This document shows, one piece after another, positions 33,499 to 41,690 of a stretch of DNA of 64,000 nt (position 1 is the stretch's first letter; each line of letters starts with the position of its first letter). The stretch spans positions 50,258-114,257 of the forward strand of contig NZ_WQPK01000036.1 of the NCBI RefSeq assembly GCF_018785265.1, given 5' to 3'. Source of the stretch: Collinsella aerofaciens (GTDB lineage Bacteria; Actinomycetota; Coriobacteriia; Coriobacteriales; Coriobacteriaceae). The notes under the pieces were generated by a model, which was given only the letters and a program-made list of their open reading frames with translations, ran no database searches and was not told where the DNA came from. A program made the translations under genes and the position numbers.

Positions 33499-34395
33499 CT
33501 AGATATGCTGACGAATCGCGTCGATATAGGCCCGACCGTAGCGCGTAAGCGTCGTGTTCTTGCGCGTGATGATGCCAATCTCCATGTACTCGTCCACGTC
33601 GAGCGGAATCGAGATAATGCCGGGGCCGTTGAGCTCGTGGCTGATCACGCCCGAGCATACCGTGTAGCCGTTGAGGCCCATGGCCAAATTGAACAACGTC
33701 GCACGGTCGCGCACGCGGATATTTTTGCGACGCTCGAACGTCGAGGTCAGCTCCTCGGAATAGTAAAACGAGTTGTAGCTGCCCTGCTCGTAGGACAGGA
33801 ACGGGTAGTCTTCCAGATCCTCGAGCGTCACGCTGGAGCGGTCCGCCAGCGGATGGTCGGCGCAGACGAAGACATGCGGCGTGGCGCAGAAGAGTCCTTC
33901 GAACACGAGCTCGTTGGCCACCAGCATGCGCTCGATGACCTCGCGGTTGTGCTCGGACAGATATAGGATGCCCAGCTCGCTTTTCATGTGCGCGACATCC
34001 TCGATAATCTCGTGGGTCTGTTCCTCGCGCAGGGTAAAGTCGTAGCGCGCGGCATCGAACTCGCGGATCACGTCGACAAACGCGTTGACGGCAAAGGAAT
34101 AATGCTGGCAGCTCACACTAAAGTGCGGCACCTGCTCGGATGCGCCCTTGTACTTGCCCTCGAGCAGGTCGGCCTGGTCGAGTACCTGGCGCGCATAGCC
34201 CAAGAAGGTCTCGCCTTCCTCGGACACAATGACGCCCTTGTTGGTGCGCTCAAAGATGTGCACACCCATCTCGTTTTCGAGATCGCGAATCGACGCGGTA
34301 ATCGAAGGCTGCGACACAAAGAGCCGGCGCGAGGCCTCGGTAATGCTGCCGCATTCGGCAACTTTGACGACATATCTGAGCTGCTGGAGCTTCAT
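33499..34395 (-). CDS. LysR-family regulator (CysB/MetR-like)
   Basis: A 298-residue LysR protein. The HTH (GSITEASRRLFVSQPSITAS) is followed by an effector domain with FSVSCQHYSFAVNAFVDVI and FLSYEQGSYNSFYYSEE. The N terminus (MKLQQLRYVVKVAECGSITE) resembles regulators of sulfur amino acid genes in Gram-positive bacteria. It lies upstream of the MetE-like gene on the same strand, so it is a likely regulator of methionine supply. AAGGAGA precedes the ATG at 34395; a longer reading to 34602 would overlap the HAD gene. Confidence 0.85.
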   Translation of the reverse strand: MKLQQLRYVVKVAECGSITEASRRLFVSQPSITASIRDLENEMGVHIFERTNKGVIVSEEGETFLGYARQVLDQADLLEGKYKGASEQVPHFSVSCQHYSFAVNAFVDVIREFDAARYDFTLREEQTHEIIEDVAHMKSELGILYLSEHNREVIERMLVANELVFEGLFCATPHVFVCADHPLADRSSVTLEDLEDYPFLSYEQGSYNSFYYSEELTSTFERRKNIRVRDRATLFNLAMGLNGYTVCSGVISHELNGPGIISIPLDVDEYMEIGIITRKNTTLTRYGRAYIDAIRQHI

Positions 34396-34405
34396 GGCTG
34401 TCTCC

Positions 34406-35314
34406 TTAGCTGTTAGTGAGATTCGCGTCGGCAGTACCCGGCAGGCGCATAAACGGCGGCATCTCCCCCGTCGCGGCGCAGGCGGCAATCTGATGCAGGA
34501 CTCCGGCGACCGCATCATCCACCGCGGCGCCGATATGCCAGCGCGCGGCAGCCGTGACGGCCTCGTTGGCATTGGCGACTGCAACGGAGTTGGGAACGGC
34601 ATCGATCATGGGCAGATCGTTATCGGAATCGCCAAATACGGCCACCTCGTCGGGCGTCAGGCTCAAGGCGCGCGCCAGCTCCAGCGCAGCGCAGCCCTTG
34701 TCCCAACCATCCGGAAGGATGTCGAACAGGCGCACTCGGTTGTTGGGAAACACAAGCGAGAGTTCCGGCACCTCAACGGCAACGCGCTCGCGTAGCTCCG
34801 CGAGCTCCTCACGCGAACGGGCACTCCAGATATTCGCCTTAAACACCGGCGCGCCATCGACGACGGGACGACACGGGGCCTCTTCGCCTTTGAGCCACGC
34901 ATTGCCGCCCGACTCCATAGCGCGACGCACACGCTCGGGATTGCTCGTCACGCAATAGGCATCGTTGCCCCAAAAGTCATCGCCCAGGCTGTAGACTTTT
35001 AGAAATGTATCGTCGGTCTCTTGCTCCAGATAGTCAGCCAAACGCATCAGAGCATCGTTGTCGATTGCGCGCGAAGCGACTACTTCGCCGTCGACAAACA
35101 TCACCTGGCCGTTACAGAACGCACCGGTCGAAAAACACTCGGAACGGTTTTTGAACATCCAGCCCATCGCGGACGGCTGACGACCCGAAACCGGCCCAAA
35201 GTGCAGACCCGCCGCCTGCATGGCATGAATACCCTCAATGGCGTAGTCGCTGGCGCCGTCATGCCCGGCTGGAATCAGCGTATCGTCCATATCGGTCAGC
35301 ACAAGTTTAATCAT
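34406..35314 (-). CDS. Cof-type HAD-superfamily phosphatase
   Basis: A 302-residue HAD hydrolase of class IIB. Motif I is TDMDDTLIP (residues 7-15), motif II SGRQP, the lysine is in the GWDKGCAALEL region, and motif III is FGDSDNDLPMI. The family dephosphorylates sugar phosphates, nucleotides or cofactors such as PLP or FMN. The C-terminal tail is about 30 residues longer than usual. It ends 10 bp before the LysR start and may share its transcript. Confidence 0.85.
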   Translation of the reverse strand: MIKLVLTDMDDTLIPAGHDGASDYAIEGIHAMQAAGLHFGPVSGRQPSAMGWMFKNRSECFSTGAFCNGQVMFVDGEVVASRAIDNDALMRLADYLEQETDDTFLKVYSLGDDFWGNDAYCVTSNPERVRRAMESGGNAWLKGEEAPCRPVVDGAPVFKANIWSARSREELAELRERVAVEVPELSLVFPNNRVRLFDILPDGWDKGCAALELARALSLTPDEVAVFGDSDNDLPMIDAVPNSVAVANANEAVTAAARWHIGAAVDDAVAGVLHQIAACAATGEMPPFMRLPGTADANLTNS

Positions 35315-35351
35315 AAGGCCCCCATTCGTATCGGTCCTACCTATTGTAACG

Positions 35352-35386
35352 ACCTGCCAAAATAAACCTGTCCCCTTTTGGCAGGT
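35352..35386. repeat. REP-like hairpin with CCTGTCC loop (copy 3)
   Basis: A perfect 11-bp stem, ACCTGCCAAAA with TTTTGGCAGGT, encloses the loop TAAACCTGTCCCC. It lies between the HAD gene and the TPP riboswitch. Confidence 0.8.
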
Positions 35387-35412
35387 GCGCTAGTATAGGG
35401 AACAACAGATTC

Positions 35413-35507
35413 GATGCGGGAGTGCCGGCGGTGCAAACCACAAGGCTGAGAGGGCATGGGGCCCAATCCTTTGAACCTGTCAGTTAATGCTGGCGTAGGG
35501 AGCATGC
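35413..35507 (+). ncRNA. TPP riboswitch (THI element)
   Basis: It contains the conserved GCGGGAGTGCC, GGCTGAGAGG, CCTTTGAACCTG and AATGCTGGCGTAGGGA blocks in order. It lies upstream of thiM. A terminator hairpin follows directly, so control is probably at transcription: bound TPP should stop expression of thiM, the thiamine-binding protein and thiE. Confidence 0.93.
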
Positions 35508-35517
35508 CGCCTTTACA

Positions 35518-35546
35518 GGGGCGCTGTCTATGCACAGCGCCCCTTT
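35518..35546 (+). terminator. Riboswitch-controlled terminator
   Basis: GGGGCGCTGT pairs with ACAGCGCCCC around CTATGC and is followed by TTTTCT. It is placed between the TPP aptamer and the thiM ribosome binding site. Confidence 0.85.
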
Positions 35547-35569
35547 TCTATGCCAAGGAGGCATGTGCA

Positions 35570-36409
35570 GTGATTGATTCGGAACAGCTTAAGCAACATA
35601 TGGTCAAGGCCGTAGAGGAAATTCGCGCCACCAATCCGATGGCCGGCTCCATCACCAACACGGTGACGATCGACTTTGTCGCCAACGCACAGCTCGCCGT
35701 GGGCGGATCGGCCGCCATGGTCTATCTGCCCGACGAGGGCGAAGCGCTCGTTGCCGGCGGCGGCGCCATCTATCTCAACATGGGCACGCTCTTCCCCATC
35801 TACGAGCAGACAATTCCCCGCGCGGCCAAGGCGGCACACGACGCCGGCAAGCCCTGGGTGCTCGATCCGGTGGGCCTGGGCATCGGTAGCCTGCGCACCC
35901 AGTTGGTAAACGAACTCAAGCAGTACAAGCCCGCCATCGTGCGCGGCAACGCCTCCGAGATCATCGCGCTCGCCGGCCTGTGGGGTCTTGAGGGCGAGGC
36001 GGCCGATCTGAGCCGCGTGCGCGGTGTCGATACCACCGACACGGTAGACGCTGCCCGCGATGCCGCCGTGGCGCTCGCCCGCTACACCGGCGGCGCCGTT
36101 GTGGTCTCGGGCGAAGTCGACCTGATTACCGATGGCACAACCGTGGCCAAGTCCCACGGCGGCAGCCCGCTCATGTCCAAGATCACCGGTTGCGGCTGCT
36201 CGCAGGGCGGCGTGCTGGCCGTGTATGCCTGCGCCGCCGACCCGTTTACGGCAGCCATCTGCGGCACCGCGGTCTACAACGTTGCCGGCACGCGTGCCGC
36301 CGCTGTCGCCGACGCCCCGGCAAGCTTTAAGGTCGCCTTTATCGACGAGCTCTACCGCGCGAGCGCCCAGGACATCGCCAACAACCAGCTCGAGCTCGAG
36401 GAGGCGTAA
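35570..36409 (+). CDS. thiM: Hydroxyethylthiazole kinase
   Basis: A 279-residue ribokinase-fold enzyme that phosphorylates thiazole alcohol for thiamine salvage. Family marks are TNTVTIDFVANAQLAVGGSA, WVLDPVGLG, RGNASEI and the active-site loop SKITGCGCSQGGVLAVY. The start is GTG 35570 with AAGGAGG 8 bp upstream, just past the riboswitch terminator. It is the first gene of a three-gene thiamine operon. ThiD is not in this window. Confidence 0.92.
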   Translation: MIDSEQLKQHMVKAVEEIRATNPMAGSITNTVTIDFVANAQLAVGGSAAMVYLPDEGEALVAGGGAIYLNMGTLFPIYEQTIPRAAKAAHDAGKPWVLDPVGLGIGSLRTQLVNELKQYKPAIVRGNASEIIALAGLWGLEGEAADLSRVRGVDTTDTVDAARDAAVALARYTGGAVVVSGEVDLITDGTTVAKSHGGSPLMSKITGCGCSQGGVLAVYACAADPFTAAICGTAVYNVAGTRAAAVADAPASFKVAFIDELYRASAQDIANNQLELEEA

Positions 36410-36412
36410 GCC

Positions 36413-36754
36413 ATGTCCGAGCCCGCAACCAATGCCGGAATGAACACGCTCATCGCCGTGGCCATCGCCCCGTGCGGCACCGGCGACGAGCTGTCCGCCG
36501 AGGTCGCCGAGGTCGTACGCGTCATACGCGAGAGCGGCCTTCCCAACCGCACCACCTCGATGTTCACCGAGATCGAGGGCGACTGGGACGAGGTCATGCA
36601 GGTCGTGCGCGACGCAACCTTTGTGTTGGCGAGCAAGGGAATCCGCACCGAAGTCGTGCTCAAAGCCGATATTCGACCCGGATTTACCGACACCATGACC
36701 GGCAAGCTCGAGCGCATGGAAGCACAGATCAAGAAGCAGGAGGAAGCACGATGA
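36413..36754 (+). CDS. Thiamine-binding protein (DUF77/MTH1187-like)
   Basis: A 113-residue ferredoxin-like fold protein of the MTH1187/YkoF family. The typical core is VAIAPCGTGDELSAEVAEVV, then SGLPNRTTSMFTEIEG and a C-terminal helix. Family members bind thiamine or related pyrimidines. It begins 3 bp after thiM, with GGAGG inside the thiM 3' end, and its stop overlaps the thiE start. It probably buffers or delivers a thiamine precursor. Confidence 0.85.
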   Translation: MSEPATNAGMNTLIAVAIAPCGTGDELSAEVAEVVRVIRESGLPNRTTSMFTEIEGDWDEVMQVVRDATFVLASKGIRTEVVLKADIRPGFTDTMTGKLERMEAQIKKQEEAR

Positions 36755-37446
36755 GCATCCGCGACAACCTTGATATCTCGGCCTATCTGGTACTCGGCCC
36801 CGAAAACACCCTCGGGCGCCCCGTGGGCGATGTGGTGGCCCAGGCGCTCGACGCAGGCTTTACCTGTATCCAGGTGCGCTCCAAGGTGGCAAGCGCCCGC
36901 GAGATCATTGCACTGACCGGCGACGCCGCGCAGGCAATCGCACAGGCTGGCAAGACCGGTCAGGTCGCCCTGTTAATCGACGACCGTCTGGACTGTGTAC
37001 TCGCCGCGCGCGAGCAGGGCATTGCCGTCGACGGCGTGCACGTAGGCCAGAGCGACATTCCCGTCGAGGTCTGCCGCAAGCTGCTGGGCCCCGATGCCAT
37101 TGTGGGCCTTTCGGCCCGTTGCGAGGAGATGCTCGAGTACGTCAAGACCGCCGACATGAGCCTGGTCGACTACCTGGGCATCGGCCCGCTCCACGAGACC
37201 GAGACCAAGCGCGACTGCGGACGCGCGGCCGACGGCTCTATCATCACCAAGAGCTTTGAGGACCTGGCCGCACTCCACGCGGCAAGCCCCGTGCCCATCG
37301 TGGTGGGCGGCGGCGTCAAGACGGCCGACCTGCCGCAGCTCAAGGCCACCGGCGTCGACGGCTTCTTTGTGGTGAGTGCCGTCTGCAGCGCCGATGACCC
37401 CTACGCCGCGGCCAAGGAGCTCGTCGACACTTGGCAGCAGGCATAG
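36751..37446 (+). CDS. thiE: Thiamine phosphate synthase
   Basis: A 231-residue TIM-barrel enzyme that joins HMP-PP and thiazole phosphate. It has CIQVRSK near the start, LLIDDRLDC, GVHVGQSD, LGIGPLHETETKRD (phosphate-binding loop) and VVGGGVKTADL. It overlaps the previous gene by ATGA, so it is translationally coupled. A bidirectional terminator follows. Confidence 0.92.
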   Translation: MSIRDNLDISAYLVLGPENTLGRPVGDVVAQALDAGFTCIQVRSKVASAREIIALTGDAAQAIAQAGKTGQVALLIDDRLDCVLAAREQGIAVDGVHVGQSDIPVEVCRKLLGPDAIVGLSARCEEMLEYVKTADMSLVDYLGIGPLHETETKRDCGRAADGSIITKSFEDLAALHAASPVPIVVGGGVKTADLPQLKATGVDGFFVVSAVCSADDPYAAAKELVDTWQQA

Positions 37447-37490
37447 GCATAAGCCGAGCAGCTGATCCGCAGCCTCACATCTTCAGCAAT

Positions 37491-37536
37491 GGAAAGCGCA
37501 TCCCAGTTTGGACCTCCATTCCGGGATGCGCTTTCC
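37491..37536. terminator. Bidirectional terminator after thi operon
   Basis: A perfect 14-bp stem, GGAAAGCGCATCCC with its inverse, lies between the convergent thiE and patatin genes. The T-runs are weak. Confidence 0.7.
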
Positions 37537-37558
37537 GCCGAGATGGCGGCAGCGGCCT

Positions 37559-38428
37559 CTACCCTGCCAGATATGTCTCCAGTGCCGGCAAGGTCGCCTC
37601 AGCATCGCGACGACCAATCTGATAGATGCGCTCGAGCTCATCGGGCTCGCGGCACAGCGACGGCACTTTCACCGATTCGCTCGGACGCACCACAAAGATA
37701 TCGCCGGCGGCCTCACGACGTGCCAAATCATCGAGCGTGGCATTGTAGACCTCATGCCGATGCTCAAGCGCTGCGACAAACTCCGGATAGTGACGGAACA
37801 CGCGACGCAGCATAGGCATCACGCTGTTGGGCCGCTTCACAAAGCCCGCCGGCTGCGTGAGCACCACGATATTGCGGTCATACCCCTGAGCAAACAGCCA
37901 TGCACTGGGAATAGAATCAGCCACGCCGCCATCCAGGTACTTGCGGCCCTCAATGGCGACAGGACGCGTCGCCACGGGAATTGCCGACGACGCCCGGATC
38001 CACTCGATATCGCGCTCGTCGCCATACGGCAGGTCGTGGTAGACGGCCTTGCCCGTCTCGATATCGGTACACACGCACGTAAATCGCATGGGGCAGGCGC
38101 GATACGCCTCCAAGTCGATGGGATCGCGCTCGATAGGCACCTCGTGATAAGCAAAGTCGGCATTGAACATATCGCCGGTTCGCAGCCAGCTGGTCACGCT
38201 CGCATAGCGCTTGTCGGCGCAATAGGCCTTGTTATAGCGAATGGCGCGGCCGATCTGGCGCGATTTAAAGTTGTAGCCAAATGCCGCGCCCGCCGAGACG
38301 CCCACCATATGGTCGCAGGTCAAACCGTGCTCCATCCAAACGTCGAGCACGCCCGCCGTATACATACCGCGGTAGCCGCCTCCCTCGAGCGCCAGCCCCA
38401 CCGTGCGCGTCATATTTGACTGTGCCAT
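37559..38428 (-). CDS. Patatin-like phospholipase
   Basis: A 289-residue RssA/YjjU-like lipid acyl hydrolase. The oxyanion loop EGGGYRGMYTAG, the nucleophile motif GVSAG and the catalytic DGGVADSIP give the Ser-Asp dyad. A C-terminal region rich in charged helices follows. The start at 38428 has GGAG 8 bp upstream; the extension to 38512 has no such site. It probably acts on membrane lipids in the cytoplasm; the substrate is unknown. Confidence 0.87.
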   Translation of the reverse strand: MAQSNMTRTVGLALEGGGYRGMYTAGVLDVWMEHGLTCDHMVGVSAGAAFGYNFKSRQIGRAIRYNKAYCADKRYASVTSWLRTGDMFNADFAYHEVPIERDPIDLEAYRACPMRFTCVCTDIETGKAVYHDLPYGDERDIEWIRASSAIPVATRPVAIEGRKYLDGGVADSIPSAWLFAQGYDRNIVVLTQPAGFVKRPNSVMPMLRRVFRHYPEFVAALEHRHEVYNATLDDLARREAAGDIFVVRPSESVKVPSLCREPDELERIYQIGRRDAEATLPALETYLAG

Positions 38429-38556
38429 GCGACCATCTCCGTTCCTGCGTTTTAAACCGGGACAAGTATACCCGTCAACATATATCGTCCCAGTCGCATT
38501 TTTATCGAACATCGCATCGTCGCGCTACCGCCTGTCGAATAATAGCCGCCCACAGC

Positions 38557-38853
38557 ATGTGCACCCATATCCCCGCACTCGAGGAAAGCGGCTTTATGGT
38601 GACGCTCGACAAGCACATTTGGCAGATTGTGCCCACCGACGGCGATCATGGCCGCAGCACGCAAATCATTTCATCGATGCTCGAAATGGCGCAGTCGCTC
38701 CATCTGCCCGTCGTGGTTGAAGGCGTCGAGACAAATGAGCAGGCGAACATGCTACGACAAATGGGCGCCCGCTACGCTCAGGGCTTCCTCTACTACCGCC
38801 CCATGCCGGCGAAGAATTTTGAGGCATTGCTCGATGGCGGCAATAACAACTGA
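38557..38853 (+). pseudogene. EAL-domain remnant with internal deletion
   Basis: A 98-codon frame with no ribosome binding site. The first 25 codons (ALEESGFMVTLDKHIWQ) resemble the N-terminal part of an EAL phosphodiesterase. The rest (IISSMLEMAQSLHLPVVVEG, VETNEQANMLRQMGARYAQG, FLYYRPMP) matches the C-terminal end. The middle, including the catalytic ExL, is missing. It looks like a c-di-GMP phosphodiesterase gene after a large in-frame deletion. A diguanylate cyclase-type gene follows 127 bp later. Confidence 0.65.
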
Positions 38854-38911
38854 TACGCTCGCGCGCAAAACGCCGCCGCCGAAGGGGGCATTTGTCCCCA
38901 TTGGCTAACTT

Positions 38912-38942
38912 ATATCCCCACTTCAAACCAAATTGGGGATAT
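38912..38942. promoter_or_regulatory. Inverted repeat ATATCCCCA / TGGGGATAT
   Basis: Perfect 9-bp arms with a 13-bp spacer, 38 bp before the GGDEF gene. It may be an operator or a leader hairpin. Confidence 0.45.
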
Positions 38943-38980
38943 GATACAAACCGTTGTTCCGCCCAAGGAGGTTATCCATC

Positions 38981-40510
38981 ATGAACGAGTCATATCGCCT
39001 GGGCGAGCAATCGATTATTGCCTATCTTCAGCGACTTGCGAACGGCGTCTCGACCGCCGAACTCGATGTTGCCGCGCTGCCTGCTGAGCTACGCGCCGTT
39101 GGTGAGCAACTGCAAAAGACGCATGCCATCCTGCAACAAGAGCGCCAGCTGCTTGAGCGCAACGCCTATATCGATCCGCTCACCAACTTGGGCAACCGCA
39201 ACGGATTCGACCGTCACGTCGAGCAACTCTGGCGCAAAGGCGATCCCTTCACCTGCGCCTATATTGACATCGACCATCTCAAGCATTGCAATGATAGGTT
39301 TGGCCACGCCGAAGGCAATCGCTATATTCTGGGCATCTGCCGCACGCTCTCCGAAACCATGGAGCACGATGAGATGCTGTTCCGTATCGGTGGAGACGAG
39401 TTTGTGCTTATCTCGCTCTCCGCAAACGAGACTGAACTCGAGCAGCGCTTGGAGCAGGTACGTGCCGGGCTGATCGAGGCGAGCTCAGGTGGCAAGGCGC
39501 CCATGATCGGCAGCTTTAGCTTTGGCTGCTCGCGCGTCGATCCACTTGCTGGCGACACGCGTCGCCAGATGACGATGGATGCCGATCGCAAGATGTATCG
39601 CTATAAGCTTATGCATCGTGTACAGCAACCGAAAGACGATGACGCGCCGCAACGCCCAATCGTCGAACAGCTTCCCTGCAACGACCGGGTGTTCCAAGCG
39701 ATCTCCATGAGCTCCGAGACGCGCTATCCCTTTATCCTCAATCTCGATACGAGCGAATCGCAATGGTCGGTTAACGCCGTGCGCGATTTTGACCTGCCCT
39801 CCCAGCACCCTTTTAACTCACTCGACATGTGGCTCGCCCGCGTTCATCCCGAGGACCGCGACAACGTACGCGCCGAGCTCGACATGGTGATAAACAGCAC
39901 GTGGCACTTCCACTACATGCAGTATCGCGTAATGGATGCCACCGGAACGTACGTGCTTTGCGACTGCACGGGCTACCGCTTGGACGGCACCGATACCGAG
40001 CCCAGCATGTATGTGGGCATTATCGTCAACCGAAGCCTAGCGGATACGACCGACTCGGTAACGGGCCTGGGCGATGTCCACGCACTGGTCAACGCTATTG
40101 GAGAGATGCGCCACGTGCCGCACGAGGCAGGCTTTATTGCCATTAAGGTCGACGATATCGCCGAGGTCAATGCTCGCTTTGGATTCGATGCAGGCGACCG
40201 CGTGCTCGCCGAAAGCGCCGCCTGCCTCATGGATTGTTCGCGCGGCAAGGGCCGCCTGTTCCGCTCGACGGGGCCGATGTTCGTGGCACTCTTCGATGAG
40301 CTCGGCCCCGAGGCGATCGACGAGATCGCAAGCGACATCGAACGGTTCCTGGGTTCTCCCGTGCTCATCGGCTCGCTTGAATATCAGCCGCCCATTCGCG
40401 TGGCCACGCTCCATCTGGACGGCGTCGACCGTCAGCCCGTTTCCATTTTGAACGAGCTCAAAGCGTTGCTTAAAGAGGCACCGCAAGTACCGGGCACCAA
40501 GCTGGACTAG
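38981..40510 (+). CDS. GGDEF-PAS-degenerate GGDEF protein
   Basis: A 509-residue soluble protein. A helical N terminus leads to a GGDEF domain (residues 65-205) with an intact FRIGGDEFVL and metal Asp in CAYIDIDHLKHCNDRFGH. No RxxD inhibitory site is seen just before it. A PAS-like domain with a typical WHFHYMQYRVMDATG end follows (about 235-355), and then a second GGDEF-like domain in which the signature is replaced by RSTGPMF. The first domain may make c-di-GMP; the last may bind nucleotide. AAGGAGG lies 8 bp before the ATG. The neighbouring EAL gene is broken. Confidence 0.8.
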   Translation: MNESYRLGEQSIIAYLQRLANGVSTAELDVAALPAELRAVGEQLQKTHAILQQERQLLERNAYIDPLTNLGNRNGFDRHVEQLWRKGDPFTCAYIDIDHLKHCNDRFGHAEGNRYILGICRTLSETMEHDEMLFRIGGDEFVLISLSANETELEQRLEQVRAGLIEASSGGKAPMIGSFSFGCSRVDPLAGDTRRQMTMDADRKMYRYKLMHRVQQPKDDDAPQRPIVEQLPCNDRVFQAISMSSETRYPFILNLDTSESQWSVNAVRDFDLPSQHPFNSLDMWLARVHPEDRDNVRAELDMVINSTWHFHYMQYRVMDATGTYVLCDCTGYRLDGTDTEPSMYVGIIVNRSLADTTDSVTGLGDVHALVNAIGEMRHVPHEAGFIAIKVDDIAEVNARFGFDAGDRVLAESAACLMDCSRGKGRLFRSTGPMFVALFDELGPEAIDEIASDIERFLGSPVLIGSLEYQPPIRVATLHLDGVDRQPVSILNELKALLKEAPQVPGTKLD

Positions 40511-40514
40511 CGTT

Positions 40515-40559
40515 GTGGGGCGCGATGTGAAACACAAGCCGTTTCACATCGCGCCCCAC
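40515..40559 (+). terminator. Strong hairpin after GGDEF gene
   Basis: A perfect 19-bp stem, GTGGGGCGCGATGTGAAAC with its inverse, around a 7-nt loop. There is no T-run, so it may be a repeat element as much as a terminator. It starts 5 bp after the stop codon. Confidence 0.6.
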
Positions 40560-40621
40560 GTCATCTACCCTCTCGTGCGATAATCCTCCGCAGAAGTCAC
40601 CGACAGCAGAGGGAGTTTGTG

Positions 40622-41245
40622 ATGAAGGTTCTTTTGGTCAATGGCAGCCCCAAGGCAAACGGCAACACTGCCCGCGCACTCGCCGAGATCGCAGAGCAAC
40701 TTGATGCCGAAGGCATTGATACCGAGGTGTTTCAGCTGGGCGCCAAGCCCATTCGCGACTGCATCGGTTGCGGTCAGTGCGGCAAGCTTGGCGGACGCTG
40801 CACCTTTGACGACGACGTGGTGAACGAGCTCATCGCTGCAGCCGAGCAGGCAGATGGCTTTGTCTTTGGCTCGCCTGTCTACTACGCGCACCCCAGCGGC
40901 CGCATTCTCTCGGCACTCGATCGCGCATTCTATGCCGGCAGCAAAGCCTTTGCACACAAGCCGGGCGCTGCCGTCGCCGTTGCCCGTCGCGGCGGCACGT
41001 CGACCACCTTCGACGTGCTCAATAAGTACTTCACCATCAACCAGATGCCCGTGGTTGCTTCCACGTACTGGAACAACGTGTTTGGCGCCATGCCGGGCGA
41101 GGCCGCCCAGGACGCCGAGGGCCTGGCCACCATGCGCAACATCGGCAAGAACATGGCCTGGCTCCTGCATTGTATCGAGGCAGGACAGGCCGTCGGCATC
41201 GAAGCACCCGAAGCCGATCGCGAGCGCACCAACTTCATCAGGTAG
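40622..41245 (+). CDS. Flavodoxin-fold NAD(P)H-dependent FMN reductase
   Basis: A 207-residue protein of the NADPH-dependent FMN reductase/iron-sulfur flavoprotein group. The FMN phosphate loop is NGSPKANGNTARAL near the start, followed by CIGCGQCGKLGGRC, a cysteine set that could hold a cluster, and FGSPVYYAHPSG at the flavin. A quinone or nitro-compound reductase role is possible. AGAGGGAG lies 6 bp before the ATG. The next gene begins 17 bp later and is probably co-transcribed. Confidence 0.85.
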   Translation: MKVLLVNGSPKANGNTARALAEIAEQLDAEGIDTEVFQLGAKPIRDCIGCGQCGKLGGRCTFDDDVVNELIAAAEQADGFVFGSPVYYAHPSGRILSALDRAFYAGSKAFAHKPGAAVAVARRGGTSTTFDVLNKYFTINQMPVVASTYWNNVFGAMPGEAAQDAEGLATMRNIGKNMAWLLHCIEAGQAVGIEAPEADRERTNFIR

Positions 41246-41262
41246 AACGGCGGAACAAATAC

Positions 41263-41604
41263 ATGAACGTGCAAATTTTTGGCACCAAGAAGTCCTTCGA
41301 CACCAAGAAGGCACAGCGTTATTTTAAGGAGCGCCGCATTAAGGTGCAGTTTATCGACCTTAAGGAAAAGGAGATGAGCAAGGGCGAGCTCACGAGCGTG
41401 ATGCAGGCGGTCGGCGGTATCGACAAGCTGCTCAACCCCAAAGCCAAGGACGAGGAAACGCTCGCACTCATCCAGCACCTCACCTCTAGCCAGCGCTTCG
41501 ACAAGCTACTCGAGAATCAGCAGGTCTTGGCCGAGCCCATCGTGCGCAACGGCAAAAAGGCCACCGTCGGTTATTGCCCCGATGTATGGGGAGCCTGGGA
41601 GTAG
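41263..41604 (+). CDS. ArsC/Spx-fold protein lacking the catalytic cysteine
   Basis: A 113-residue thioredoxin-like protein of the ArsC family. The active-site segment reads GTKKSFDTKKAQRYF; relatives that I recall carry Cys where this has Ser (GTKKC-). The C-terminal PIVRNGKKATVGYCPDVW is well kept. The only cysteine is in that last segment. Reduction of arsenate by the usual route is therefore unlikely. It may be a binding or regulatory protein. It follows the flavin reductase gene. Confidence 0.8.
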   Translation: MNVQIFGTKKSFDTKKAQRYFKERRIKVQFIDLKEKEMSKGELTSVMQAVGGIDKLLNPKAKDEETLALIQHLTSSQRFDKLLENQQVLAEPIVRNGKKATVGYCPDVWGAWE

Positions 41605-41690
41605 CCTGTGTTATTTGCCAGCGCGTGGGTATAAGAGCAGGCGTTTGGCATATGATTCAACTGTAAGCCATGTCTAACAAAGGAGGGCAC

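Noticed and set aside
34981..35000. GTAGACTTTT inside the HAD gene as a fourth copy of the palindromic element
   Set aside because: Only about ten bases match, there is no inverted partner and it lies within a conserved coding region.
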